The position numbers and the translations under genes were made by a program. Shown here piece after piece: positions 7,493 to 15,240 of a DNA stretch of 24,822 nt. The stretch is from NCBI GenBank assembly GCA_965369375.1, contig CBDUQN010000045.1, forward strand, positions 1 to 24,822. The letters are read 5' to 3'. Origin of the DNA: CBDUQN01 sp965369375. GTDB lineage: Bacteria; Krumholzibacteriota; Krumholzibacteriia; Krumholzibacteriales; Krumholzibacteriaceae. Position 1 is the first letter of the stretch, and each line of letters starts with the position of its first letter. Below the pieces are notes generated by a model. The model did no database searches. It worked only from the letters and a program-made list of their open reading frames with translations, and was not told the DNA's origin.

Positions 7493-9315
7493 TGAAGCGG
7501 CGCTCCATCCATATCGAGCTCCCCGATCTCCTCATCACTGTATCCTGTTAATTTCAAAATGGTTGGAGCGATGTCGGTGATCGAAGGCCAGTCCGAGCGT
7601 ATTCCCCTGCTGGAAAAGAGAACACCGGGGACAAGCGGCGGATCGAAGAGGTGTGAGCCGGACCACTTCTTGCGGTTGTCCTCTATCAATATCCCGGGAA
7701 CGCCGCCGAGCGCCGTCTCTTTCGAAGCCCGGTATCCGATGTTGAATCCGATATAGAGATCCGGCATCGCTGCCGCATGCGGACCTCTGAATATATCCTC
7801 GCCCCTATAGACGCTGCTGACGACCGGTGATTGGAACCGCTTGTCATGCCAGCGCTTCAATTGCTCGGCGATCTCACGTTTCAGATCCTCGGCCTCCCTG
7901 CCGGCATGCACGATTCCGCCTCCCTCCCTGCCCTCGAGGTTGATATAGACCGCGCCGAAACCGATCGCGTACGCCTTTGTGCGTGACCAGTCGATATCCG
8001 CCAGCAGGTCCGCCCCTGATTCGGCGGCGGGGGAGGCGAGCTCGAGGTACCCCTTCTCACGCAGCCAGCTGTTCACGTGGACCGCTCGGCGAAAGGTCCC
8101 GCATCCATGATCGGATAGGATAATAAGGGTATCATCCGGCCCGAGGCGCCGCCGGATGCTTCCTACCATTTCATCGAGCTTTACGTACCAGTCTGCAATG
8201 GTGCTCCCATAGCGTTCTGCATGATCGGCGTTATAGAGGGGATGCCCGGTATCGATGCATCTCCAGAACATGTGCTGAACGATGTCCACGGAATCGAAGT
8301 AGCAGAAGATAACGGTGGCGGCGTTCTCATTCGCGAGCTCGTGGTCGAGGATCGCGCGCCGCTCTTCGAAGATCGTGCAGAGGTGCTCGAGAAACTCGTC
8401 TTCGTCGAGTCTCTGCTCATTAACCGCCCACGTGTCCGCCGGCATGCCCTGCGTGTGAAAGAGACCGATCGTCCCGGCTAAATCTCTGCTGTACCTCCCG
8501 GGATGCGATATCGGAAAGAACGGATCGCGAGGATCGAAATTAACCGGACTCGCGTAGAGCTTGAAGTGGGGATCCGTCTCGCGCAGGAGGAATCTGACGA
8601 TCCCCCGCACCTTCTTGAAGAGACCTGTCTTGAAGGTCACCTCCCGCCATTCGCTCCACCGGCCGACGACGAGATCGAATTCCTTCCCCTGGAGAAGCAC
8701 CGCGGCCCTGTTCCCTTTCACGGTGACCTTGAATGGAACCGTGACGTTATCCCTCCCGTCCCCTGTTGCAGGACCGATGAGTGTGCAGAGGATGGTGGAG
8801 GATTTCCTTACCGAAAAGACGTTTCCCTCGATTTCCCCCTCATCCACTCCGGGAGCCTTTTCCGACGTGTAATACGAAAACGTTCCTTCCGTTCTCAGGA
8901 CATCGGGAACCCCCATACCGGAGAGCATGCGCCCGTGAATGCGATCCGGCGGAAAGGTGAGCGGACAGGAGATCACGACGGTCGGCACCCTCTTTGCCGA
9001 TGTATAGTGCCAGAACGCCTTGCTCTTCACAACGCGCTTCGCGCGGTCTTCCTCGATGTTCGAGAGAGAGAGCTCGAGCCGGTACGTCGAGGGGTCTCTC
9101 GCGATAAAATCGAAGATGCCGTTCTTGCCGGGATTTTGCCCCGTGGCGAATCCTGCCCAAGCAACGGGCGACTGGGAAGGATTCGTCGTCGCGAGCGGCC
9201 GGTACGAACCGTGGCTTCGAAGCTCTGAGAAGCTCGGCAGCTTCCCCCGTTTGATCATCGGCTCCATGACTGCGGGACTCAGGCCGTCGAGCCCTAATAT
9301 GACGATCTTGCCCAT
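7489..9315 (-). CDS. AlkP-superfamily phosphohydrolase / type I phosphodiesterase
   Basis: A 608-residue protein of the alkaline phosphatase superfamily, nearest to the predicted phosphohydrolase/phosphomutase group (COG3379-like). Visible metal and catalytic motifs are LGLDG (D10), the nucleophile loop SQSPVAWAGFATG (47-59) followed by NPGKNGIFDF, YFDSVDIVQH (D341, D344, H348), SDHG (D402, H403) and AVHVNSW (H413). It probably hydrolyses or transfers phospho- or related ester groups; the substrate is unknown. No signal peptide is evident. ATG 9315 is chosen because a purine-rich AAGAAAAAGAG precedes it and family members usually begin with this strand; GTG 9351 would add 12 residues. Its stop shares the CTAG at 7489-7492 with convergent cysN. 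Confidence 0.85.
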   Translation of the reverse strand: MGKIVILGLDGLSPAVMEPMIKRGKLPSFSELRSHGSYRPLATTNPSQSPVAWAGFATGQNPGKNGIFDFIARDPSTYRLELSLSNIEEDRAKRVVKSKAFWHYTSAKRVPTVVISCPLTFPPDRIHGRMLSGMGVPDVLRTEGTFSYYTSEKAPGVDEGEIEGNVFSVRKSSTILCTLIGPATGDGRDNVTVPFKVTVKGNRAAVLLQGKEFDLVVGRWSEWREVTFKTGLFKKVRGIVRFLLRETDPHFKLYASPVNFDPRDPFFPISHPGRYSRDLAGTIGLFHTQGMPADTWAVNEQRLDEDEFLEHLCTIFEERRAILDHELANENAATVIFCYFDSVDIVQHMFWRCIDTGHPLYNADHAERYGSTIADWYVKLDEMVGSIRRRLGPDDTLIILSDHGCGTFRRAVHVNSWLREKGYLELASPAAESGADLLADIDWSRTKAYAIGFGAVYINLEGREGGGIVHAGREAEDLKREIAEQLKRWHDKRFQSPVVSSVYRGEDIFRGPHAAAMPDLYIGFNIGYRASKETALGGVPGILIEDNRKKWSGSHLFDPPLVPGVLFSSRGIRSDWPSITDIAPTILKLTGYSDEEIGELDMDGAPLH

Positions 9316-9394
9316 GCTCTTTTTCTTGCTACCGCCCACAGGCGAATCCACCCGCTTTCACATAGGTTCTTCAGTATGCTGACATACAATGCGT

Positions 9395-9423
9395 ATCGTA
9401 GTATAATCCGCGTACATTTTCAA
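9395..9423 (-). promoter_or_regulatory. Possible promoter of the phosphohydrolase gene
   Basis: On the minus strand TTGAAA (9423-9418) is followed after 17 bp by TACGAT (9400-9395). Both boxes deviate from consensus, so this is only a candidate. It would give a leader of about 75 nt. Confidence 0.3.
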
Positions 9424-9501
9424 TCTCGCAACGCCGGCATGCCCCCTCCCGATTGTTTGCTCCCAAATGTGGGTGAGGGGGTCAGAACACGGGATTTCCG
9501 G

Positions 9502-9519
9502 GATCATTGCGCAATCATC
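9502..9519. repeat. Near-perfect 18-bp palindrome
   Basis: The 10-bp core ATTGCGCAAT (9506-9515) is perfectly self-complementary. After one C/C mismatch on each side it continues as GAT (9502-9504) and ATC (9517-9519). It is a candidate operator for a dimeric regulator upstream of the glycan cluster, or an accessory site for the adjacent dif-like element. Confidence 0.4.
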
Positions 9520-9524
9520 TAAGT

Positions 9525-9552
9525 GGCTATGATAAACTATTTTATGATAGCC
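9525..9552. other. dif-like inverted-arm element (11-6-11 geometry)
   Basis: The left arm GGCTATGATAA (9525-9535) and the right arm TTATGATAGCC (9542-9552) are inverted copies with one mismatched pair, around the 6-bp centre ACTATT. XerC/XerD dif sites have 11-bp arms and a 6-bp centre, with the left arm ending in ATAA and the right arm starting with TTATG. The inner parts fit; the outer part of the right arm does not match the usual GTTAAAT end. No U-tract follows, so an intrinsic terminator is unlikely. Confidence 0.35.
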
Positions 9553-9656
9553 GGACCCAAATTTGCCTATCGATATCCAGGGAGCTTAGCGGTCAATCGA
9601 TCAACGGTGGAAATATTTACCCCGATGGCCTCTGATTTGCAAAGACCCACAAATAC

Positions 9657-9685
9657 TTGAGGAATACCTCGAACTGGGATATATT
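9657..9685 (+). promoter_or_regulatory. Candidate promoter of the main glycan operon
   Basis: TTGAGG (9657-9662), a 17-bp spacer, then TATATT (9680-9685). The -10 box has one mismatch and the -35 box two. It would drive the epimerase and the plus-strand genes behind it, with a leader of about 100 nt. Confidence 0.35.
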
Positions 9686-9792
9686 TTTGTAACTATGGAA
9701 CTTCAGTGGGTCGGGATCCCGCAGAGGAACCAATATAAATCGATTTGGCATTTTTCTATCGAGGGAACCACCATTCACGGGAGGGCACGAGA

Positions 9793-10755
9793 ATGAAGAT
9801 CCTGGTCACCGGCGGTTTGGGAACGGTCGGGCATGTGCTCGTCAAGGAATTGCATTCACGGGATCACGAGGTGTGGATCTGTGACCTGCCTCACCACCAC
9901 AGCTACCACTACATCAGGTGCGACGTCGGCAGCTTCTGGCAACTGAAGCGGATTTTCGAGGACCACCAATTCGACGTCGTCTACCACCTCGCAGCCGAAT
10001 TCGGGCGCTGGAACGGAGAAGATTTCTACGACACGCTCTGGCGTTCAAACGCGATCGGCACGAAGAACATCATACGGATGCAGGAGAAGCATCGATTCAG
10101 ACTGATACATTTCAGCAGCTCCGAGGTTTACGGCGATTACGACGGCGTGATGAAAGAAGACGTCATGGATAAGTACGAGATCAAGCAGCTCAACGATTAC
10201 GCCATGACGAAATGGGTCAACGAGATGCAGATCATGAACTCGGCCTCAATGCACGGCACGGAGTCGGTCAGGGTCAGGCTGTTCAATACGTACGGACCCG
10301 GCGAGTACTTCAGCCCATACCGCAGCGTCATCTGCCGCTTCATCTACTGCGCCCTTTTCGATATTCCCTATACCGTGTACCTCAATCATCACAGGACATC
10401 CACATACGTGACGGATACCTGCAGAACGCTCGCCAATATCTCTGAGCGATTCAAACCGGGTGAGGTGTACAATATCGGCGGCGATCAGTACCACGATATC
10501 AAATATCTCTCCGATCTGATCCTGAACCACCTCGGCAAAAACGACAAGATCGTGACCTACTCGGAAGGCGAGCCGTTCACGACGAAAGACAAGAAGGTGG
10601 ATCTCGGCAAAGCGAAGAAAGATCTCGACCACAAGATAACCGTGGCCCTCGAAGAGGGAGTCCCGAAGACCGTCGATTGGATGAAATCGGTCTACCTGCG
10701 CGATGATACCGACACCGATCTGACCCGGTCGCCGCACTCTCAGATCGATGTATAG
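9793..10755 (+). CDS. NAD-dependent sugar epimerase/dehydratase (extended SDR)
   Basis: A 320-residue cytoplasmic nucleotide-sugar enzyme. TGGLGTVG (6-13) is the NAD-binding glycine motif, SSSEVYG (108-114) supplies the catalytic serine region, and YAMTK (136-140) is the YxxxK pair. RLFNTYGPGEYFSPYRSVI and the later NIGG segment are usual in sugar 4-epimerases and 4,6-dehydratases; the exact reaction cannot be assigned. ATG 9793 is chosen because GGGAGG lies 8 nt upstream; the open frame extends 16 codons further without support. It begins a run of eight plus-strand genes, and the PIG-L deacetylase follows after 9 bp, suggesting both act on the same sugar. Confidence 0.88.
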   Translation: MKILVTGGLGTVGHVLVKELHSRDHEVWICDLPHHHSYHYIRCDVGSFWQLKRIFEDHQFDVVYHLAAEFGRWNGEDFYDTLWRSNAIGTKNIIRMQEKHRFRLIHFSSSEVYGDYDGVMKEDVMDKYEIKQLNDYAMTKWVNEMQIMNSASMHGTESVRVRLFNTYGPGEYFSPYRSVICRFIYCALFDIPYTVYLNHHRTSTYVTDTCRTLANISERFKPGEVYNIGGDQYHDIKYLSDLILNHLGKNDKIVTYSEGEPFTTKDKKVDLGKAKKDLDHKITVALEEGVPKTVDWMKSVYLRDDTDTDLTRSPHSQIDV

Positions 10756-10764
10756 GAGGTTTCA

Positions 10765-11424
10765 ATGAACGTCCTCGTAGTGGGAGCCCATCATGACGAT
10801 ATCGAGCTTGGCTGCGGAGGCACCGTGGCGCGGCTCTCAGCGGAAGGCCATACCGTATACGGCATCGTGCTGACCAATTCCGAAACGCACTACGATCTGC
10901 GCGATATCCACCGGACGAAGCAGCAGGCGATCGTGGAAGCGGAAAAGGCGGCCGAAGTGATCGGTTTGAAGCTCGTGGAGTTCGACTATCCCCAGGCCGA
11001 CAACGGAATGTTGCTCTACGATGTCGAGTTGATGCGTCGCATCGAGAAATTCATCGTCGAACACGATATCAAACTCGTCTTTTCACATTGGCAGTACGAC
11101 ATGAACACCGACCACGAGGCGGCGGCGAAGATTACGACCGTCGCGGCCCGCCACGTGCCGAGCGTTCTCATGTTCCGGAGCAACTGGTATCAGCCTGACC
11201 GAGCCTTCAACGGCATTTTCTACATCGATATCAGCGAGTATATCGAGAAAAAGATCAAGAGTCTCGAAAGCTACTCGGTGGAGATCGATAACCGCAGCCA
11301 TGAATGGATAGATTCGTTCATCGACCACAACCGGAGCTTCGGATTCAGCATCGAGAAGGAGTACGCCGAGGTTTTCGAACCGATGCGGTATACGCTGCTC
11401 AGTCCGATCGATTACAGCAAGTAG
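10765..11424 (+). CDS. PIG-L family N-deacetylase
   Basis: A 219-residue zinc-dependent LmbE/PIG-L deacetylase. AHHDDIELG (8-16) is the family's zinc and catalytic Asp motif, and the second motif is SHWQYDMNTDHEA (107-119), with H117 as the expected further ligand. The family removes acetyl groups from N-acetylglucosamine-type sugars in GPI, mycothiol and bacillithiol synthesis and in polysaccharide loci. A perfect AGGAGG lies 5 nt before the ATG. Lying 9 bp after the epimerase, it probably de-N-acetylates a sugar nucleotide or glycolipid of this pathway (inference). Confidence 0.88.
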   Translation: MNVLVVGAHHDDIELGCGGTVARLSAEGHTVYGIVLTNSETHYDLRDIHRTKQQAIVEAEKAAEVIGLKLVEFDYPQADNGMLLYDVELMRRIEKFIVEHDIKLVFSHWQYDMNTDHEAAAKITTVAARHVPSVLMFRSNWYQPDRAFNGIFYIDISEYIEKKIKSLESYSVEIDNRSHEWIDSFIDHNRSFGFSIEKEYAEVFEPMRYTLLSPIDYSK

Positions 11425-11460
11425 TTTATTCTGCGCATCCTTGAAAGTCCGGTTACAGAT

Positions 11461-12921
11461 ATGCAGGAAACAGAACAGAGAAAAAAATCGATTTTCCATG
11501 CATACCGCGAAAGGCGAAAGAGCGAGATACGCGATTTTCTCGATTCCGTTGCCGAGGACCGCGAGAAATGGATTCGCCGAAACAGATATTTCTATAGCCT
11601 CGTCGAGCAGCTCTTTACGTTTCATATCCCCCCCGGACATCGCGTGTGCCACTTCGGATGCGACTCCGGACATCTGCTCCAAAGCCTCGAGCCATCGACA
11701 GGGGTCGGCGTTTGCCTGAGCGACCGGTTTGTCGAGATATGTTCCGAACGGTACCCCGATTTCACATACTACGGTGACGATTGGGAATCGGCGCTCGAGG
11801 GCGAGAAGTTCGATTATATCATTCTGACCAACTCCGGTTACCTGTTCGACATCCAGGATGCGATCGAACGCCTTTCACGATTCTGCCATCATCGCTCGAA
11901 GCTCCTTATTCTCAATTACAACTATCTCTGGGAACCGCTCTTCGCACTGGGAGAGAAACTACGCATCCGCATGCAGCAGCCGGTGGCAAGGCAGAATTGG
12001 ATTTCCACGCACGTTATCATGGATATGCTCCGCCTCGCGGGAATGGAAACGGTGAGATGGGACGCGCACATCCTGATACCCTTTTTCATTCCCTTCGTGT
12101 CGTGGTTCTTTAACAAATTCTTTTCGAGCGTCTTTCCTCTCAGGTTTTTATCGATTACGCATATCCTCGTCGCACGCCCGATGACGACGCCGCCGAAACC
12201 GGTTACCTGTTCGGTGGTGGTGCCGTGCAAGGATGAACGTGGACACATACGGCCGATCGTCGAGCGTATGGTTCCGGTGGCGGACCGCACCGAGCTCGTC
12301 TTCGTCGATGATTGCTCCACGGACGGGACCGGCGAAGAGATCGAGCAGCTCATAAGAGAGTACCCCGAAAAGAACATCATATGCGTAAAGGGTCCGGGCA
12401 TCTCGAAGGGCGATGCGGTCAGAGCCGGTTTCCACGCCGCGAGCGGTGACATCCTTGCCATTCTCGACGCAGATATCGCCGTGGCGCCGGAGGAACTGCC
12501 AAAGTGCGTCGATCCGATCCGGTATGGATACGCCGATTTCGTCAATACCGTCCGTTTCGTTTACCCTCAGCATGTCCGCGCCATGCGTATCCTCAACATC
12601 CTCGGCAACAAAGCATTTGCGCTCCTCTTCAGCGTCATGCTTCAGCAGCGCATCGGTGATACACTGTGCGGTACCAAAGTTTTCTGGAAGAGAGATTACG
12701 AGAACATCGAACGGTATAAGGATTTCTGGATATGGCGTGATCGCTGGGGTGATTTCGAGCAGCTGCTCGGCGCGTCCAAACTGGGGCTCAAGATCGTCGA
12801 TGTCCCGGTCCACTACATGGAGCGCACATACGGCGAAACAAAGATGAAGAACAGGCTGGAGAACGGATTGCTGATGCTGAAGGTATCCCTGGCGGGACTG
12901 CTTAAACTGAGACTGAGATAA
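11461..12921 (+). CDS. Methyltransferase-GT2 glycosyltransferase fusion protein
   Basis: A 486-residue two-domain protein. Residues 1 to about 240 form a class I methyltransferase: motif I is CHFGCDSG (63-70) and the post-motif strands include FDYIILTNSG (117-126). Residues 249-486 form a family 2 glycosyltransferase like DPM1 and polyprenyl-phosphate sugar transferases: SVVVPCKDE (251-259), VDDCSTDGT (282-290), DAD (336-338) and GDTLCGTK (399-406). A hydrophobic patch at 205-226 and another near the C-terminus suggest membrane contact. The GT2 half may load a sugar onto polyprenyl phosphate, which would feed the GT-C enzymes in this window (inference). The Shine-Dalgarno before ATG 11461 is weak. 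Confidence 0.88.
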   Translation: MQETEQRKKSIFHAYRERRKSEIRDFLDSVAEDREKWIRRNRYFYSLVEQLFTFHIPPGHRVCHFGCDSGHLLQSLEPSTGVGVCLSDRFVEICSERYPDFTYYGDDWESALEGEKFDYIILTNSGYLFDIQDAIERLSRFCHHRSKLLILNYNYLWEPLFALGEKLRIRMQQPVARQNWISTHVIMDMLRLAGMETVRWDAHILIPFFIPFVSWFFNKFFSSVFPLRFLSITHILVARPMTTPPKPVTCSVVVPCKDERGHIRPIVERMVPVADRTELVFVDDCSTDGTGEEIEQLIREYPEKNIICVKGPGISKGDAVRAGFHAASGDILAILDADIAVAPEELPKCVDPIRYGYADFVNTVRFVYPQHVRAMRILNILGNKAFALLFSVMLQQRIGDTLCGTKVFWKRDYENIERYKDFWIWRDRWGDFEQLLGASKLGLKIVDVPVHYMERTYGETKMKNRLENGLLMLKVSLAGLLKLRLR

Positions 12922-13028
12922 GCGTTTTGGTGTTTTGCGCTGCTGATAAGATCAAATCCACTCCCCCTGGGATGCCGCCGTCACCCTCATCGCCAAGAAA
13001 ATAGCCTGCCGGACCTGGAAGGCAAACG

Positions 13029-14201
13029 ATGAATATCGCAATAATCAACGCCGAATCACGAAAAGCCGTCTCGATCATCAGAAGCCTCGGGAAAGCCGGG
13101 CATGGCATTATCACGTTCAGCTTCGAGAGGATATCGTTCGCGGGATGCAGCAAATACGTTCGGAAGAATTATTATATCAAGAATCTTGATGCACATAACT
13201 TGTCAAAAGCGTTCCGGCATCACAGTATCGATATAATATTCCCCATCGAGGATTCATCGATTGAGTTTATCGGCCGCAATAGGGATCACTTCAAAGACTT
13301 TGTGCTGATAATACCCGATTACGAAGACTTTATACTCTTTGCCGACAAGGCGAATACGGTTAATCTCGCCGCCGAAAAGCTGATCCCCGCGCCCGAAACG
13401 ATGATCCCTCAATCACTCAAGGCTGCCGAGGAATACCTGAATAGCTGCACGGAATTTCCCCTCGTAATAAAACCGCGCAGGTCAAGCGGCTCCATCGGAC
13501 TCAAGATCGCTAAAAATAAAACCGAGGCGATAAACAGCTACAGAACAATCTCTGAACGATTTTATCTTCCCCTGATCCAGCAGTTTATTCCGCCGGGAGG
13601 AAAGGCCGTCGGAGCCGAGTTTCTCTTCTTTCGCGGCGAAGAAATCATGTCTTTCTCGCACGAGCGGATAAGGGAATTCCCCGTAAAAAACGGGCCGAGC
13701 ACGTATTGCAAATGGTATAAAAGCGACGATGCATTGAACGCGGGGAGAAAGCTCTTTCGGGATTTAAACTATTCGGGCTTCGCCATGGTGGAGTTCAAGG
13801 AACACCCGCAAACCAAGACCCTCTATCTCATGGAAGTCAACCCACGGCCATGGGGCTCGATCACCCTTCCCATCTCGATGGGTTATGATTTTCCCAATGA
13901 AGCCATACGGGTGTTTTCCGGCCTGGAGGGTAACTCTAGCCCTGCCGGTGCCGCAACAACCGACCCCGACGAAGACTATTTCATGAGATGGTTCCTCCCA
14001 GGGGACTTATTGAGCATCGTGCTGGACGATAGGATGTCTTTAGTGGAAAGACGCAGAGAACTTTTTAGAAAATATAATAATACAGAGTACCAGATCATGA
14101 GCAGGGATGATCCCAAGCCCGCATTATGTATGATACTGAAGTTGTTCCTGAATCTCTTCAACGCGAACTACATTCGAAAGTATCTGTTGCGAAAAGGGTA
14201 A
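13029..14201 (+). CDS. ATP-grasp ligase (carboxylate-amine ligase-like)
   Basis: A 390-residue protein with the ATP-grasp layout: an N-terminal Rossmann-like domain (1-105), an ATP-binding lysine in FPLVIKPRRSSGSIGLKI (K148), QQFIP at the hinge (184-188), and the metal-binding segments VEF (E255) and LMEVNPRPWGS (267-277). It resembles the predicted ATP-grasp carboligases of the COG3919 group. Such enzymes form amide or thioester-type bonds between a carboxylate and an amine. With a PIG-L deacetylase exposing an amine nearby, it might attach an amino acid or other acid to the sugar (inference). GGAAGG 8 nt upstream supports ATG 13029. Confidence 0.85.
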   Translation: MNIAIINAESRKAVSIIRSLGKAGHGIITFSFERISFAGCSKYVRKNYYIKNLDAHNLSKAFRHHSIDIIFPIEDSSIEFIGRNRDHFKDFVLIIPDYEDFILFADKANTVNLAAEKLIPAPETMIPQSLKAAEEYLNSCTEFPLVIKPRRSSGSIGLKIAKNKTEAINSYRTISERFYLPLIQQFIPPGGKAVGAEFLFFRGEEIMSFSHERIREFPVKNGPSTYCKWYKSDDALNAGRKLFRDLNYSGFAMVEFKEHPQTKTLYLMEVNPRPWGSITLPISMGYDFPNEAIRVFSGLEGNSSPAGAATTDPDEDYFMRWFLPGDLLSIVLDDRMSLVERRRELFRKYNNTEYQIMSRDDPKPALCMILKLFLNLFNANYIRKYLLRKG

Positions 14202-14223
14202 ACACCGGCAGCAGGAAGAAGCG

Positions 14224-15240
14224 ATGAACTGGAAGACATTCATAGGCGTACTGATCAGCGCTCTCTTTCTCTATCTCGCCTTTCGAAAGGTTGATCTCGA
14301 TGAGCTTCGCACGGCATTCGAAGCGGCCAAGTACCATTACATGATCCCTGCGATGCTCCTTCTGCTGTTGAGCCTCTTTCTCAGAACAATCAGATGGAAA
14401 TACCTCCTGCAGCCGGTGAAAGACATATCAATAAAGAGTCTCTACTCCGCGGTAATGATCGGCTTCATGGCCAACAATCTACTGCCGGCGAGACTGGGAG
14501 AAATCGTCAGGGCGTATGCGATTGGAGAAAAGGAAAAGGTAAGCAAGAGCGCATCGCTCGCGACCATCGTTGTGGAACGTATATTCGACGGCTTTACGAT
14601 CCTCTTCTTCCTGGCGATCATCCTGATATTTTATTCATTCTCGTTTCCCGCATGGTTGAAAAAAGCCGCATACATTACCTTGGCCTTCTATGTTCTCGCC
14701 CTCCTGTTTTTAATTCTATTAAAGCTCAAGACGCAAACGGCCCTCAAGATAGCGGAAACAATGCTGCGGCCCTTCCCGGATAGGTTCAAACGGCCGTTCC
14801 TAAAGCTATTGAATTCATTCATCATCGGATTGCAGTCCTTACAAAATTTTAAAAACGTGGCATTTTCTTCGTTCCTGTCGCTTCTCATCTGGCTCCCCCA
14901 TATCTTTATCATCCATATCATTCTGGTTTCGCTCGGCATCGAGCTCCCCGTTTTCGCCTCGGCTGTACTTCTCGTAGCCCTCGCGATCGGTGTCATGGTT
15001 CCTTCCGCGCCAGGATTTATCGGAACGATCCAGTTCGTATGCGTAACGGTACTGTCCCTGTTCGCCGTGAGCCGGAGCCAGAGCTTGAGCTTTTCAGTTA
15101 TCTATCACGTGACAATTTTCCTTCCCGTGACGATAATTGGATTGATCTATCTCGCAGCAGAGGGATTCTCATTCGGAGAAATCAGAAAATCGGTGAGCAC
15201 TATGGCGAACAATATAACCGAGGGCAGTGATCAAAATTGA
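14224..15240 (+). CDS. Flippase-like membrane protein (LPG_synthase_TM / UPF0104)
   Basis: A 338-residue membrane protein with about eight hydrophobic segments. The family signature is clear: NNLLPARLGEIVRAY (84-98) followed by VVERIFDG (116-123), as in PF03706 (MprF N-terminal domain and AglD-like proteins). Members are thought to move or modify lipid-linked headgroups; the exact role here is unknown. AGGAAGA lies just before ATG 14224, 22 bp after the ATP-grasp gene. MprF-type neighbours handle aminoacylated lipids, which fits loosely with the ligase upstream (inference). The stop overlaps the TTG start of the next gene. Confidence 0.88.
   Translation: MNWKTFIGVLISALFLYLAFRKVDLDELRTAFEAAKYHYMIPAMLLLLLSLFLRTIRWKYLLQPVKDISIKSLYSAVMIGFMANNLLPARLGEIVRAYAIGEKEKVSKSASLATIVVERIFDGFTILFFLAIILIFYSFSFPAWLKKAAYITLAFYVLALLFLILLKLKTQTALKIAETMLRPFPDRFKRPFLKLLNSFIIGLQSLQNFKNVAFSSFLSLLIWLPHIFIIHIILVSLGIELPVFASAVLLVALAIGVMVPSAPGFIGTIQFVCVTVLSLFAVSRSQSLSFSVIYHVTIFLPVTIIGLIYLAAEGFSFGEIRKSVSTMANNITEGSDQN

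Larger units (their letters stand above)
9316..9792. other. Intergenic region between divergent phosphohydrolase and epimerase genes
   Basis: About 475 bp that separates the left genes from the main cluster. It contains a candidate leftward promoter, a near-perfect 18-bp palindrome (9502-9519), a dif-like 28-bp element (9525-9552) and a candidate rightward promoter. A plus-strand frame from 9590 to a TGA overlapping the epimerase ATG reads protein-like (for example DPQILEEYLELGYIFV), but it has no good early start and stops occur just upstream, so it may be a gene remnant. Confidence 0.45.

Noticed and set aside
9525..9552. Intrinsic terminator
   Set aside because: The inverted arms are AT-rich near the loop and no T run follows on either strand, so the dif-like reading fits better.
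9745..9792. 16-codon N-terminal extension of the epimerase
   Set aside because: The NAD-binding strand begins directly at MKILVTGG, and the strong ribosome binding site precedes ATG 9793.
12922..13028. Promoter or RNA element between the fusion gene and the ATP-grasp gene
   Set aside because: I found no paired -35/-10 boxes or stable hairpin with T run; the gap looks like plain spacer inside the operon.
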